Assembly: GCF_019090165.1 (NCBI RefSeq)
Contig: NZ_JAHRIB010000210.1
Span: 93,875 to 157,874, forward strand
Length of the DNA: 64,000 bases
Direction of reading: 5' to 3'
From: Streptomyces sp. BV286
Lineage (GTDB): Bacteria; Actinomycetota; Actinomycetes; Streptomycetales; Streptomycetaceae
This document shows, piece after piece, positions 26,129 to 34,369 of the stretch. Every line of letters begins with the position of its first letter. Position 1 is the first letter of the stretch. Made by a program: the position numbers and the translations under genes. The notes under the pieces were generated by a model. That model did no database searches and was not told the origin of the DNA. It saw only the letters and a program-made list of their open reading frames with translations.

Positions 26129-27133
26129 ATGAACGCCCCCGTCTCCTCCAAGCCCAAGGCCCTGATCATCATCCCGTCGGCCGCTCTCCTGCCGCTCACC
26201 GCACCGGCTGACCACCCCGGCGTCTCGACCGGGTTCTACCTGGTCGAACTGGCGCAGATCCTCAAGGAATTCGGCGACGAGTACGACTTCACCTTCGCCA
26301 CCCCCGGCGGAATCGTCCCGCAGCTGGAAATCAACGGCCTGGCCCTGCCGATGCACGCCGCGGACAAGTTCAGCTCCGCGAACATCACGGCCACCGCGGC
26401 GCAGGCGTTCCGTTTCGATGTCGACACCTTCCGCGCCAAACGGCCAGGGCTTGTCGCCCGCCGGGACGGCGAACTCGCCCTCGCCCGCCGCTACCTGGGC
26501 CGCCTGCCAGTCTCCGAAGCGCTGCCCGGCAGCGACAAGGAAGTCGTGGTGCTGCGCGACGACCTGGTCAAGTCGATGCAGGATCTGCCGGAGCACACCT
26601 ACCTGTCCATCGAGCAACTCGTGCTCAGACACCGCGACCCCGAGGACTCCTTCGACCTGAGCGGCTTCGACTTCGTGCACATGCCCGGCGGCCACGCCCC
26701 CATGGTCGACTTCGTCGACAACCCCTGGCTCGGCGAACTCCTGCACACCCTGCGGGAAAACGGGGTGATCATCTCGCTGATCTGCCACGCACCCATCGCC
26801 ATGGCCTCGGCCAAGTACCGGGTGGGTGCCGACGGCACCGTCGTCACCGACCTCGATCACGCCTTCAAGGGCGTGCGCGTGACCACGGTCGCCAAGTCCG
26901 CCGAACTCTTCGTCCTCAGCAACGGCTACCTCAAGATCCCCGGCAAGAAGGTGCGGATGGGCTACTACATCGACGAAGCCCTCCGGAGCGCCGGCTACAA
27001 GGTGGAGACGACCACCAACCCGACCGCCATCAAGGTCATCTGGGAGGAAAATGTCCGCCTGCTCACCAGCAACGGCCCCCAGTCCATCGACGAGCACACC
27101 GCCCGCCTGCGCACCCTCCTGCCGAGCCACTGA
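26129..27133 (+). CDS. DJ-1/PfpI family protein, long Hsp31-like form
   Basis: 334 residues. The fold of type-1 amidotransferase-like stress proteins is visible: GFYLVELAQILKEFGDEYDF, HMPGGHAPMVDF and the nucleophile elbow ISLICHAPIAMASA. It is longer than most members because of an insert at about residues 90-170. It may be a glyoxalase III or a protein/metabolite deglycase. GAAGG precedes the ATG. It probably belongs to the MerR-controlled set and is followed by a strong terminator. Confidence 0.88.
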   Translation: MNAPVSSKPKALIIIPSAALLPLTAPADHPGVSTGFYLVELAQILKEFGDEYDFTFATPGGIVPQLEINGLALPMHAADKFSSANITATAAQAFRFDVDTFRAKRPGLVARRDGELALARRYLGRLPVSEALPGSDKEVVVLRDDLVKSMQDLPEHTYLSIEQLVLRHRDPEDSFDLSGFDFVHMPGGHAPMVDFVDNPWLGELLHTLRENGVIISLICHAPIAMASAKYRVGADGTVVTDLDHAFKGVRVTTVAKSAELFVLSNGYLKIPGKKVRMGYYIDEALRSAGYKVETTTNPTAIKVIWEENVRLLTSNGPQSIDEHTARLRTLLPSH

Positions 27134-27162
27134 CCCTCCCTCTTCCTGGCATCGCCGGGATC

Positions 27163-27208
27163 ACAGATCTGGCGCATGCCGTCCGCGGATGGCATGCGCC
27201 AGATCTGT
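27163..27208. terminator. 18-bp perfect stem terminator
   Basis: A perfect 18-bp inverted repeat (27163-27180 with 27191-27208, arm ending GGCGCATGCC) around a 10-nt loop, 30 bp after the DJ-1-like stop. It can stop rightward transcription and also any leftward transcript from the MerR-type element at 27285. Confidence 0.85.
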
Positions 27209-27284
27209 ATGCATCCACTGATTCGCCGTGATCCGGCGCGCTGCTGCCGGACGAGACGAAAGGCCCACGATGTCGACTTCAGCT

Positions 27285-27316
27285 ACGCTGAAACCTCACG
27301 CCGACGTCAGATGCAA
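27285..27316 (-). promoter_or_regulatory. MerR-type promoter/operator, copy 2 (upstream of merR-type gene)
   Basis: Read leftward: TTGCAT, 20 bp, CAGCGT, with the dyad CTGACG...CGTGAG imperfect in its right arm. It lies 35-66 bp before the MerR gene start. Its weaker symmetry and -10 suggest a role in autoregulation rather than strong activation. Confidence 0.6.
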
Positions 27317-27350
27317 CTCTGGCACGACGCCAACCCGGCAAGGAGGAGCG

Positions 27351-27749
27351 ATGCGGATCGGAGAGGTCGCCGAACAGGCGGGGGTGAGCGTCCGGGCGCT
27401 GCGCTACTACGAGGAGCAGGGCCTGCTCGGCGCCACGCGTACCGGCGGGGGGCAGCGGCAGTACCCGGACGGCGCGGTCGCCCGAGTCAGGATGATCCAG
27501 CAGCTGTACTCCGCCGGCCTGTCGAGCAGGCTTGTCCGCGAGGTCCTGCCGCGGTGCATGAACGAGGGCCCCTCGCCCGTCGGGTTCAGCGACAGCCTCA
27601 TCACCGAACGGGCCCGCATCGACCGCCAGATCGGCGACCTGACAGCAGTGCGCGCCCGCCTCGACGAGATCATCGAAGTGGCTACGGACCCCAGCCACCC
27701 GCACCACAGCCACCCCGTACGCGGCGGCGCTGCCGCGAGTACCGCCTGA
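27351..27749 (+). CDS. MerR family transcriptional regulator
   Basis: 132 residues. The HTH-wing is at the N-terminus (MRIGEVAEQAGVSVRALRYY, then EEQGLLGATRTGGGQRQYPD). A dimerisation helix and a short effector region follow. One Cys is seen (VLPRC), and the C-terminal tail is His-rich (DPSHPHHSHP), which might bind metal (inference). AAGGAGG precedes the ATG at 27351; longer in-frame starts would read through the operator. Its operators lie at 25230, 27285 and 28950. Confidence 0.92.
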   Translation: MRIGEVAEQAGVSVRALRYYEEQGLLGATRTGGGQRQYPDGAVARVRMIQQLYSAGLSSRLVREVLPRCMNEGPSPVGFSDSLITERARIDRQIGDLTAVRARLDEIIEVATDPSHPHHSHPVRGGAAASTA

Positions 27750-27849
27750 GCCGACCGACCCCACCCTCATTCCAGTGGGGTCGCTGCGCGCGGAACGTCG
27801 TCCTCCTGTGTGCACGTGCTCGCCGTGGCGTGCAACCGGTACCGGACGG

Positions 27850-27893
27850 CGACGGCCTCTGTCCCTGCAGGCCGGCAGGGACAGAGGCCGTCG
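27850..27893. terminator. 19-bp perfect stem, bidirectional terminator
   Basis: A perfect 19-bp inverted repeat (27850-27868 with 27875-27893; arm contains GGCCTCTGTCCCTGC) around a 6-nt loop, between the convergent MerR gene and oxidoreductase gene. It is the strongest hairpin in this region. Confidence 0.88.
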
Positions 27894-27911
27894 TACGAGA
27901 GGGTGTCGCGC

Positions 27912-28847
27912 TCACTCCATGGTGAGGACGACACGTCCCTGGAGCCCGCCCCTGGTCATGCGCGCGTAGGCCTGCGTCACCTCCTGCAGGGGATAGGTCT
28001 CCGCCACGCGGAGCGCCAGGTCTCCCGCCGCGGCGAGATCGGAGAGCGTGGTGAGCATCGCTGCGTCAGGGCCTACCTGCGTCAACAGAACCCTGATCCC
28101 CCGCTCGGCCTCAGGCAACGCGTCACGTCGCGTGGTCACGAACCTGCCGCCGTCCGCCACCGCTCCGATGACGGCATCCCCCAGCCGGGCCGTGTCCAAG
28201 ACGGCGTCGACTCCTTCGGCACGCACCGTGCGGACGGCCTCCACCAGCGGCTGCGACGCCGGCACGTACACGTCGGCCCCCGCCGTCTCGGTCGCGAACC
28301 CGCCCTCGGCGGACAGGTCCGTCGCGATGACCACGGCTCCCCGACGCTTCGCCAGCTGCACCGCGTAACCGCCGACCGCCCCCTCCGCACCGGTGATGAG
28401 CACGGTCTGGCCCGCCTGGATGCCGAGCAACTCGACGGACTGGGAAGCGGTCAGGCCGTTCAGCGGGATCGTGGCGGCGTGGACGGGGTCGACACCCGCG
28501 GGCGCCTCGGCGATCGCATGAGCGGCAACCACGACGTACTCGGCCTGACCACGGTTCAGCCCCAGGGGCAGACCGTAGCTGAACGCGATGACACTCTGTC
28601 CGGGCGTCCAGTGGCTACCCGGGCCGACGGCATCCACGACGCCGGCGATGTCCCAGCCGAGGCCATAGGCAGCCCCCTCCGGCGGAGCGGGGAAAAAGCC
28701 CCCGCTCCAAGCCGCCGCGTCGGTCGGGTTGAGCGCGGACGCCTGGACCCTGATACGAACCTCGCTCAGGCCCGGAACAGGCTTGTCGACCTCGGCCACC
28801 TCGACAACGTCCGGGCCACCGAGCGAACGGTAAACGGCTGCGCGCAT
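27912..28847 (-). CDS. NADP-dependent oxidoreductase (zinc-free MDR)
   Basis: 311 residues, with the QOR-like N-terminus YRSLGGPDVVEVAEVDKPVP and the nucleotide turn VLITGAEGAVGGYAVQLAKR. No zinc cysteines. AGGAG lies 5 nt before the ATG at 28847; an earlier in-frame start at 28898 is not needed. The MerR-type promoter at 28950-28981 reads directly into it, so it is probably activated together with the SDR gene at 25327. Confidence 0.9.
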   Translation of the reverse strand: MRAAVYRSLGGPDVVEVAEVDKPVPGLSEVRIRVQASALNPTDAAAWSGGFFPAPPEGAAYGLGWDIAGVVDAVGPGSHWTPGQSVIAFSYGLPLGLNRGQAEYVVVAAHAIAEAPAGVDPVHAATIPLNGLTASQSVELLGIQAGQTVLITGAEGAVGGYAVQLAKRRGAVVIATDLSAEGGFATETAGADVYVPASQPLVEAVRTVRAEGVDAVLDTARLGDAVIGAVADGGRFVTTRRDALPEAERGIRVLLTQVGPDAAMLTTLSDLAAAGDLALRVAETYPLQEVTQAYARMTRGGLQGRVVLTME

Positions 28848-28949
28848 GAGTACTCCTGCTGTCGGTCGCACCTGCTCACAGCAGACACGGAAGATCATTG
28901 ACGTAAGGAGGCGATGTCCGCAGCAAACTTCGGAACGCCCACAGCCACC

Positions 28950-28981
28950 ACGCTAAAACCTGACGTCAACGTCAGATGCAA
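28950..28981 (-). promoter_or_regulatory. MerR-type promoter/operator, copy 3 (upstream of MDR gene)
   Basis: Read leftward: TTGCAT, 20-bp spacer, TAGCGT, with the dyad CTGACG-TTGA-CGTCAG. Spacing and hexamers match copy 1 exactly. It sits about 100 bp before the oxidoreductase start at 28847. Confidence 0.75.
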
Positions 28982-29244
28982 GTCGACGGCTGCCGGACCC
29001 GGTGGCATCGGGGCGTCCGGAGCTGCCACCACGACCTGGACGATCCAGACAACGACGCAGCGCCACCGGTGGGCTGCCGCCGTCACGTTCAAGAACACGA
29101 TCCGAGAAGCGCCTGGCCGCAGCGGTCGCCATAGCCAGGCTGCATGGCCGACATCCTTACAACCTCAGGGAATTGACAGGGCGCGGGTGTCCGGGAGGTG
29201 TCGTTGTGTCATGCCTTCCAGCTACGACGCACACCCCGCGGGAT

Positions 29245-29266
29245 GGGGGTCGAGCTTGTACCCCCC
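29245..29266. promoter_or_regulatory. G-run/C-run element upstream of hydrolase (copy F)
   Basis: GGGGG, 11 nt, CCCCCC. The segment GAGCTTGTACCCCC is identical to one at 37690-37711 read leftward toward the MFS gene. This suggests that the XRE regulator at 37743 also controls the hydrolase at 29382. Confidence 0.5.
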
Positions 29267-29381
29267 ATAAACCCAACCTGCCACGCCTGGCGCAGAAGCG
29301 GTCTCCTGGAAGCACGCCTCGGTCACAACACCACTGACCGTCGCGCCTTTTCCCCCACCGACCGATTATGAGGTCCACTCC

Positions 29382-30503
29382 ATGGAACGTCGAAAAGCGC
29401 TCGGACTGATCGCCGCCACCGGCGCCGCCTCCTCCTTCACGGCTCTGCCCGCCTTCGGTGCGGAGCGCGGCCGTGCCGCGCGCGCCCCAGGACAGGGCAA
29501 GGCCGCGGCCAAGGGCGGCTACACCTTCGCACTGGACAAGAACGTCAAGCGGACCTCGGTGCGGTTCAAGAACCGCTACGGCATCGAGGTCGCCGCGGAT
29601 CTCTATGTGCCGAAGGACGCCAGGGGAAAACTGCCGGCCTTGGCGGTCAGCGGCCCGTTCGGCGCGGTCAAGGAGCAGTCCTCGGGGCTCTACGCCAACG
29701 AGTTCGCCCGCCGCGGCTATGTCGCCCTCGCCTTCGACCCCTCCTTCACCGGGGAGAGCGGCGGCACCGTGCGCGACGTGGGCTCGCCCGACATCTACAC
29801 CGAGGACTTCAGCGCCGCCGTCGACTTTCTCGGCCTGCAGAAGACCGTCGACCGCGAGCGGATCGGCGTGCAGGCCATCTGCGGCTTGAGCGGTATGGCG
29901 CTCACCGCGGCGGCTGCGGACAGCCGTATCAAGGCGGTCGCCGCGGCCTCGATGTACGACATGTCGCGCAGCATGTCCCGTGGCCACGAGGACTACTACA
30001 CGCGTGAGCAGCGCCAGAAGGTCGTGGACCACCTCAGTCGGCAGCGCTGGATCGACGCCGAAAAGGGCACCTACGCGCGGCTCTCCCACGAAGTCCCCTT
30101 CGACGAGAACGGCGACGTCGCCCCCTCCAACCGCGTCCTGCCCAAGGCCCTCCCGGCGGACGCCGATCCGATCACGAAGATCTTCTTCGACTACTACCGC
30201 ACCGAGCGCGGCTACCACCCGCGCTCGATCAACTCCACCACCGCGTGGACCGGGACCACGCCGATGTCGTTCTTCGCCTTCCAGCAGATGACGAACCTCG
30301 ACATGCTGGCGCCCCGCAAGGCCCTGCTGGTGGCCGGCGCCGACGCGCACTCGCGCTACTACTCCGAGGACGTCCAGGCGATGGCCCCCGGCAGTGTCGA
30401 CCTCGTGATCGTCCCGGGCGCGGACCACGTCGACCTGTACGACCGCAAGGACCTCATCCCCTTCGACAGGCTCGACGAGTTCTTCACCAAGAACCTCGCC
30501 TGA
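29382..30503 (+). CDS. Exported alpha/beta hydrolase with Tat-like signal
   Basis: 373 residues. The N-terminus MERRKALGLIAATGAASS and the following Ala-rich stretch to about residue 28 form a twin-Arg-type signal (ERRKALG), so export is likely. The hydrolase core follows: VSGPFGAVKEQSSGLYANEF, an elbow AICGLSGMALTA with Cys in the nucleophile position, and PGADHVDLYD with the catalytic His. It resembles the cytoplasmic hydrolase at 12834 but is longer. A terminator follows. Confidence 0.88.
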   Translation: MERRKALGLIAATGAASSFTALPAFGAERGRAARAPGQGKAAAKGGYTFALDKNVKRTSVRFKNRYGIEVAADLYVPKDARGKLPALAVSGPFGAVKEQSSGLYANEFARRGYVALAFDPSFTGESGGTVRDVGSPDIYTEDFSAAVDFLGLQKTVDRERIGVQAICGLSGMALTAAAADSRIKAVAAASMYDMSRSMSRGHEDYYTREQRQKVVDHLSRQRWIDAEKGTYARLSHEVPFDENGDVAPSNRVLPKALPADADPITKIFFDYYRTERGYHPRSINSTTAWTGTTPMSFFAFQQMTNLDMLAPRKALLVAGADAHSRYYSEDVQAMAPGSVDLVIVPGADHVDLYDRKDLIPFDRLDEFFTKNLA

Positions 30504-30514
30504 CTGCAAGTGAC

Positions 30515-30550
30515 CCCGCCAGGCCGGTACCGCCGCCGGCCTGGCGGGGC
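30515..30550 (+). terminator. 14-bp perfect stem terminator
   Basis: CCCCGCCAGGCCGG pairs with CCGGCCTGGCGGGG around an 8-nt loop, 12 bp after the hydrolase stop. Confidence 0.85.
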
Positions 30551-30744
30551 GCGTCCTCTTCGGTGTCCTGCTCCGCCTCGGCCAGGCCCGGTAGAGCGAG
30601 GCAATTGGCGGGTTCTTGTCGGCACACCAACAGGGCGCCTGATGTGACGTGGCTCACATCGGCGACCTGTCACGTCTGGTGAGGGTTGCTTGTCCCATGG
30701 GCGTCACCGACACCGAAGCCGGTTCCCGACCTTGGGAGATCGAG

Positions 30745-31923
30745 ATGAGCAACGGCCACCACATCGTCGTCCTCGGCGCTGGATACACGGGCATGTTCAG
30801 CGCCATCCGGCTGGCCCACCGCACCCGCCGGACCAGCGTCAAGATCACCCTGGTCAACCCCTCGAGCCGGTTCGTCGAACGGCTGCGAATGCACCAGATC
30901 GCCGCCGGGCAGGAACTGACCGACCACCAGATCCCCGTCCTGCTCGCCGGGACCGGCGTCACGTTCGTCCAGGGCGCCGCCACCGCCATCGACCCCGAGG
31001 CCCGGCAGATCACCGTCGACGACGCCGAGACCCTCGGGTACGACACACTCGTCTATGCGCTGGGCAGTTCGACCGACACCGGCAAGGTCCCCGGCGCCGA
31101 CACCCACACGTTCACCCTCAACAACCCGGAGATCGCCGGTCGGTTCGCCGTGCGGCTCACCGAGGTCGCCACGTCCGGCGGGACGGTCACCGTCTGCGGC
31201 GGCGGCCTGACCGGCATCGAGGCAGCCACCGAGATCGCTGAGAGCCACCCCGGCCTGGACGTCACGCTGATCAGCCTGGCCGAGCCCGGCGGAATGATGG
31301 GCGCCAAGGCCCGCGCCTACCTCTACCGCGCGCTGGACCGCCTCGGCGTCACTCTTGTGACCGGCGCCCGCGTCACCAAGGTGCTGCCCGACGCCGTCGA
31401 GCTGGCCGACGGCCGGCTCGTCCGCTCCGACGCCTGCCTGTGGACCACCGGCGTCAAGGTGTCGCCGCTCGCCGCCGACGCCGGGGTCGCCACCGACGGC
31501 CGCGGCCTCGTCCTGGTCGACGCCACCCTGCGTTCGGTCTCCCACCCGGAGATCCACGCCATCGGAGACGCCGCCGCCGTCCGGCTGGGCTGGGGACAGA
31601 TCCACGGCACCTGCCAGAGCGGCCTGCCCACCGCCCAGTACACCGCCGACACCATCGCGCGGCTCGTGCGCGGCAAGGCCGTCAAGCCCTTCCGCTTCGG
31701 CTACTTCCACCAGCCGGTCAGCCTCGGCCGCCGCGAAGCCGTCATCCAGTTCACCAAGGCCGACGACACCCCCCGCCGCATGCACCTCACCGGCCGGAGC
31801 GCCGTCGCGTACAAGGAGATGATCAGCGGCAGCCCGCTCACGACCTACCGGTTCAGCAAGCGCATGAACGTCACCACCATCGTCTCCAGGGGCGGCCGCG
31901 CCACCCGCGAGCCGGCGGTATGA
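30745..31923 (+). CDS. NAD(P)/FAD-dependent oxidoreductase (NDH-2-like)
   Basis: 392 residues. Two dinucleotide folds are seen: VVLGAGYTGMFSAIRLAHRT near the N-terminus and VTVCGGGLTGIEAATEIAES in the middle. The late FAD motif is HAIGDAAAV. The layout matches type-II NADH dehydrogenases and related FAD reductases. ATG 30745 has GGGAG upstream; GTG/ATG options up to 30697 are less supported. It lies 72 bp before the sigma factor start and may be co-transcribed with it, as is common for SigJ-like loci. Confidence 0.88.
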   Translation: MSNGHHIVVLGAGYTGMFSAIRLAHRTRRTSVKITLVNPSSRFVERLRMHQIAAGQELTDHQIPVLLAGTGVTFVQGAATAIDPEARQITVDDAETLGYDTLVYALGSSTDTGKVPGADTHTFTLNNPEIAGRFAVRLTEVATSGGTVTVCGGGLTGIEAATEIAESHPGLDVTLISLAEPGGMMGAKARAYLYRALDRLGVTLVTGARVTKVLPDAVELADGRLVRSDACLWTTGVKVSPLAADAGVATDGRGLVLVDATLRSVSHPEIHAIGDAAAVRLGWGQIHGTCQSGLPTAQYTADTIARLVRGKAVKPFRFGYFHQPVSLGRREAVIQFTKADDTPRRMHLTGRSAVAYKEMISGSPLTTYRFSKRMNVTTIVSRGGRATREPAV

Positions 31924-31995
31924 CGGGCACAGCGGCTCCCAGCGCCGCGATCTCGAGCCTTGCCGCCCTGGTTACGCCGCTGGCAGCATGAGCCG

Positions 31996-32889
31996 ATGGT
32001 CGACACCAGATCTGAGCAGGACCCCTATATCGAGCACCGCAGGCTGCTGTTCGCCACCGCGTACCGCATGCTGGGCAGCGTCGCCGACGCCGAGGACGTC
32101 CTGCAGGACGCGTGGCTGAGCTGGAACACCACGGACCGCGAAGCGATTCGCCACCCCAAGGCCTACCTGGTGCGCACGGTCACCAACCTCTCGTTGAACC
32201 GTCTGACCTCCGCGCGGGCCACTCGCGAGACCTACGTCGGCCCCTGGCTTCCCGAGCCCTTGCTGACCTCCCCCGACATCGCCACGGAGACCGAACTGGC
32301 CGACAGTGTCTCCACCGCGATGCTGGTCGTCCTGGAAACCCTCAGCCCCGTCGAACGCGCCGTCTTCCTGCTCCGCGAGGTATTCCGCTACTCGCATGCC
32401 GAGATCGCCGAGGCCCTCGAACGCCCAGAGCCGACGGTCCGCCAGATCGCCCGCCGCGCCCGCGAGCACGTCCAGGCCCGCCGCCCCCGCTTCGACACGG
32501 ACCAGACACAGCGCCAGCAGGTCACCGCCCAGTTCATGGATGCCTGTGCAGGCGGCGACCTGAACGCCGTCATGGAGCTGCTCGCCCCCGACGTCACCGC
32601 CTGGTCCGACGGCGGCGGCAAGGTCACCGCCGCCCGCCGCCCTCTCCACGGCACCGGCCACGTCGCGCGCTGGATCGTGGGTTTCCTGGCCAAGCCCGAA
32701 CTGGCCGCCCTGACCATGGAGTCGGCCGTCATCAACGGCGAGCTCGGCGTGCTGGCCACCCTCGGCGGGCACACCGTCGGCGCCCTCTCGTTCGACCTCG
32801 TCGACGGCCGCATCCAGGCCCTGCGCTTCCAGGTCAACCCCGACAAGCTCAGGGGCCTGACCTCCGACAACGGCTTGGCGCTCACCTGA
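31996..32889 (+). CDS. SigJ-type (ECF41-like) RNA polymerase sigma factor with SnoaL-like tail
   Basis: 297 residues. Sigma region 2: AYRMLGSVADAEDVLQDAWL. Region 4: SPVERAVFLLREVFRYSHAE and IAEALERPEPTVRQIARRAR. Residues 175-297 form a SnoaL-like domain (FMDACAGGDLNAVMELLAPD), which in this group tunes sigma activity in place of an anti-sigma factor. ATG 31996 starts at the conserved N-terminus. Groups of this kind usually activate the adjacent oxidoreductase or carboxymuconolactone-type gene. Confidence 0.9.
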   Translation: MVDTRSEQDPYIEHRRLLFATAYRMLGSVADAEDVLQDAWLSWNTTDREAIRHPKAYLVRTVTNLSLNRLTSARATRETYVGPWLPEPLLTSPDIATETELADSVSTAMLVVLETLSPVERAVFLLREVFRYSHAEIAEALERPEPTVRQIARRAREHVQARRPRFDTDQTQRQQVTAQFMDACAGGDLNAVMELLAPDVTAWSDGGGKVTAARRPLHGTGHVARWIVGFLAKPELAALTMESAVINGELGVLATLGGHTVGALSFDLVDGRIQALRFQVNPDKLRGLTSDNGLALT

Positions 32890-33279
32890 AGTGTTCGAAG
32901 CTGGAGCTTTACCGGCGGGACCCTGAGCCGGGACGAGCTGCCCAGGGGGCGCAGCCCAGAGCTTGCAACGCGGAAGGCGTCCTTGACGGAGCTGAGTAGC
33001 CTCGAACCCTTCGCCGGCGGGCGAATCGCCCCCAGTTGACCGAGACAACGGCCCGGGCAGAGAAGGGCATCGCCGGCCGATCACCGCGGGGGCGCGCGAC
33101 TTCGGCCGGCACCGCCGCAGCCCCCGACCGCGCGCGGCCCGAGGGCGACCGCTTCATCGGCAGAGGCGGCGCCGTCGGTGTGTACAAGACGCAATTACGC
33201 TCAGGTGCGCATTCGTCTGTACGCCGACGGCACCGCCCCATGCCCTCTTTCTTGCTGGGCTGTGTCGGTGAGGGGTGCG
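32890..33279. other. Gene-free interval between convergent genes
   Basis: 390 bp between the sigma factor and the leftward dehydrogenase. Only a small inverted repeat (TTCGCC-GGCG-GGCGAA, 33010-33025) is seen. No gene or strong terminator is supported. Confidence 0.5.
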
Positions 33280-34323
33280 TCAGTTGTTGATGAGGACCTT
33301 GAGGCTCTTGCGGTCGGCCATGTCCTGGTAGCCGGCCGGGACTCCGGCGAGGTCGGTGGTGACGTCGAAGACCTTGCCGGGCTCGATGGCGCCGCTGAGG
33401 ATGTCGGGCATCAGTTCCTCGATGTAGGCGCGGACCGGCGCCGGTCCGCCGGCCAGGCGGATGTTGTGGCGGAAGAGGCTGCCGAAGCCGATCGGTGCCT
33501 CCTCGTACTGCGGGACGCCGACGCGGCTGATGACCCCGCCCGGACGGACGATCCCGGTGGCCTGCTCGTAGGCGGGCATGTTGCCGACGCACTCCAGGAC
33601 CACGTGCGTGCCGTGACCGCCGGTCAAGTCCCGCACCTGGGCGATGCCTTCGTGGCCACGTGCGGAGATGACATCGGTGGCGCCGAACTCGCGGCCCAGA
33701 TCGGTGCGCGCCTGGTGACGGCCCATCAGGATGATCTGCTCGGCGCCCAGGCGCTTGGCGGACAGGACTCCCAGCAGGCCGACCGCGCCGTCACCGATCA
33801 CGGTGACGCGGGTGCGCTCGTTCACGCCGCCCGCCACCGCGGCGTGGTAGCCGGTGCCGAAGACGTCCGAGAGGGTCAGCAGGGACGGGATGAGCGCGGA
33901 GTCGGGTGCGACGGGGAGCTTGACGAGGGTGCCGTCGGCGAGCGGGACGCGGACCGCTTCGGCCTGGCCGCCCTCCTCCGCTTCGCCGTCCCAGAAGTTG
34001 GCCTGGGCGTGGGCGCAGGAGGTGTGCAGCCCTTCGCGGCAGAACTCGCAGGTGTTGTCGGAGATGGCGAACGGGGCGACGACCAGGTCGCCGCGCTTGA
34101 CGGTGGTCACCTCCGAGCCGGTGTCCTCGACGACGCCGATGAACTCGTGGCCCATCCGGGCGGGACCGTCCTCGTGCTTGTGCGAGGCGTACGGCCACAG
34201 GTCGCTGCCGCAGACGCAGGACGCGGTGATGCGGACCAGCGCGTCGGTGGGGTGCTTGATGGCGGGGTCGGGGACGTTCTCGACGCGGACGTCGCCTGCG
34301 CCGTACAGAAGTGTTGCGCGCAT
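33280..34323 (-). CDS. Zinc-dependent alcohol dehydrogenase (MDR family)
   Basis: 347 residues, with CVCGSDLWPYASHKHED (catalytic zinc Cys), GHEFIGVVEDTG, structural-zinc Cys CEFCREGLHTSC and the Rossmann turn GDGAVGLLG. It is very similar to the gene at 5094, from which it differs by a short insert. GGAG precedes the ATG. It is the last gene of the leftward MFS-SDR-QOR-ADH set. Confidence 0.9.
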   Translation of the reverse strand: MRATLLYGAGDVRVENVPDPAIKHPTDALVRITASCVCGSDLWPYASHKHEDGPARMGHEFIGVVEDTGSEVTTVKRGDLVVAPFAISDNTCEFCREGLHTSCAHAQANFWDGEAEEGGQAEAVRVPLADGTLVKLPVAPDSALIPSLLTLSDVFGTGYHAAVAGGVNERTRVTVIGDGAVGLLGVLSAKRLGAEQIILMGRHQARTDLGREFGATDVISARGHEGIAQVRDLTGGHGTHVVLECVGNMPAYEQATGIVRPGGVISRVGVPQYEEAPIGFGSLFRHNIRLAGGPAPVRAYIEELMPDILSGAIEPGKVFDVTTDLAGVPAGYQDMADRKSLKVLINN

Positions 34324-34369
34324 CAGGGATGCTCCATTTCCTCGTGGTGGGTGATGGGGGTGGTGTGGA

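Larger units (their letters stand above)
28848..29381. other. Divergent intergenic region with two control elements
   Basis: 534 bp between the leftward oxidoreductase and the rightward hydrolase. It holds MerR copy 3 (28950-28981) and the G/C-run element (29245-29266). Short frames here have no ribosome sites. Confidence 0.6.

Noticed and set aside
28895..29098. 67-codon leftward frame inside the divergent region upstream of the MDR gene
   Set aside because: It reads through the MerR-type promoter and has no ribosome site or conserved content.
29002..29337. 111-codon rightward frame upstream of the exported hydrolase
   Set aside because: Its composition is Arg/Pro/Ser-rich, it has no ribosome site, and it crosses the G/C-run element.
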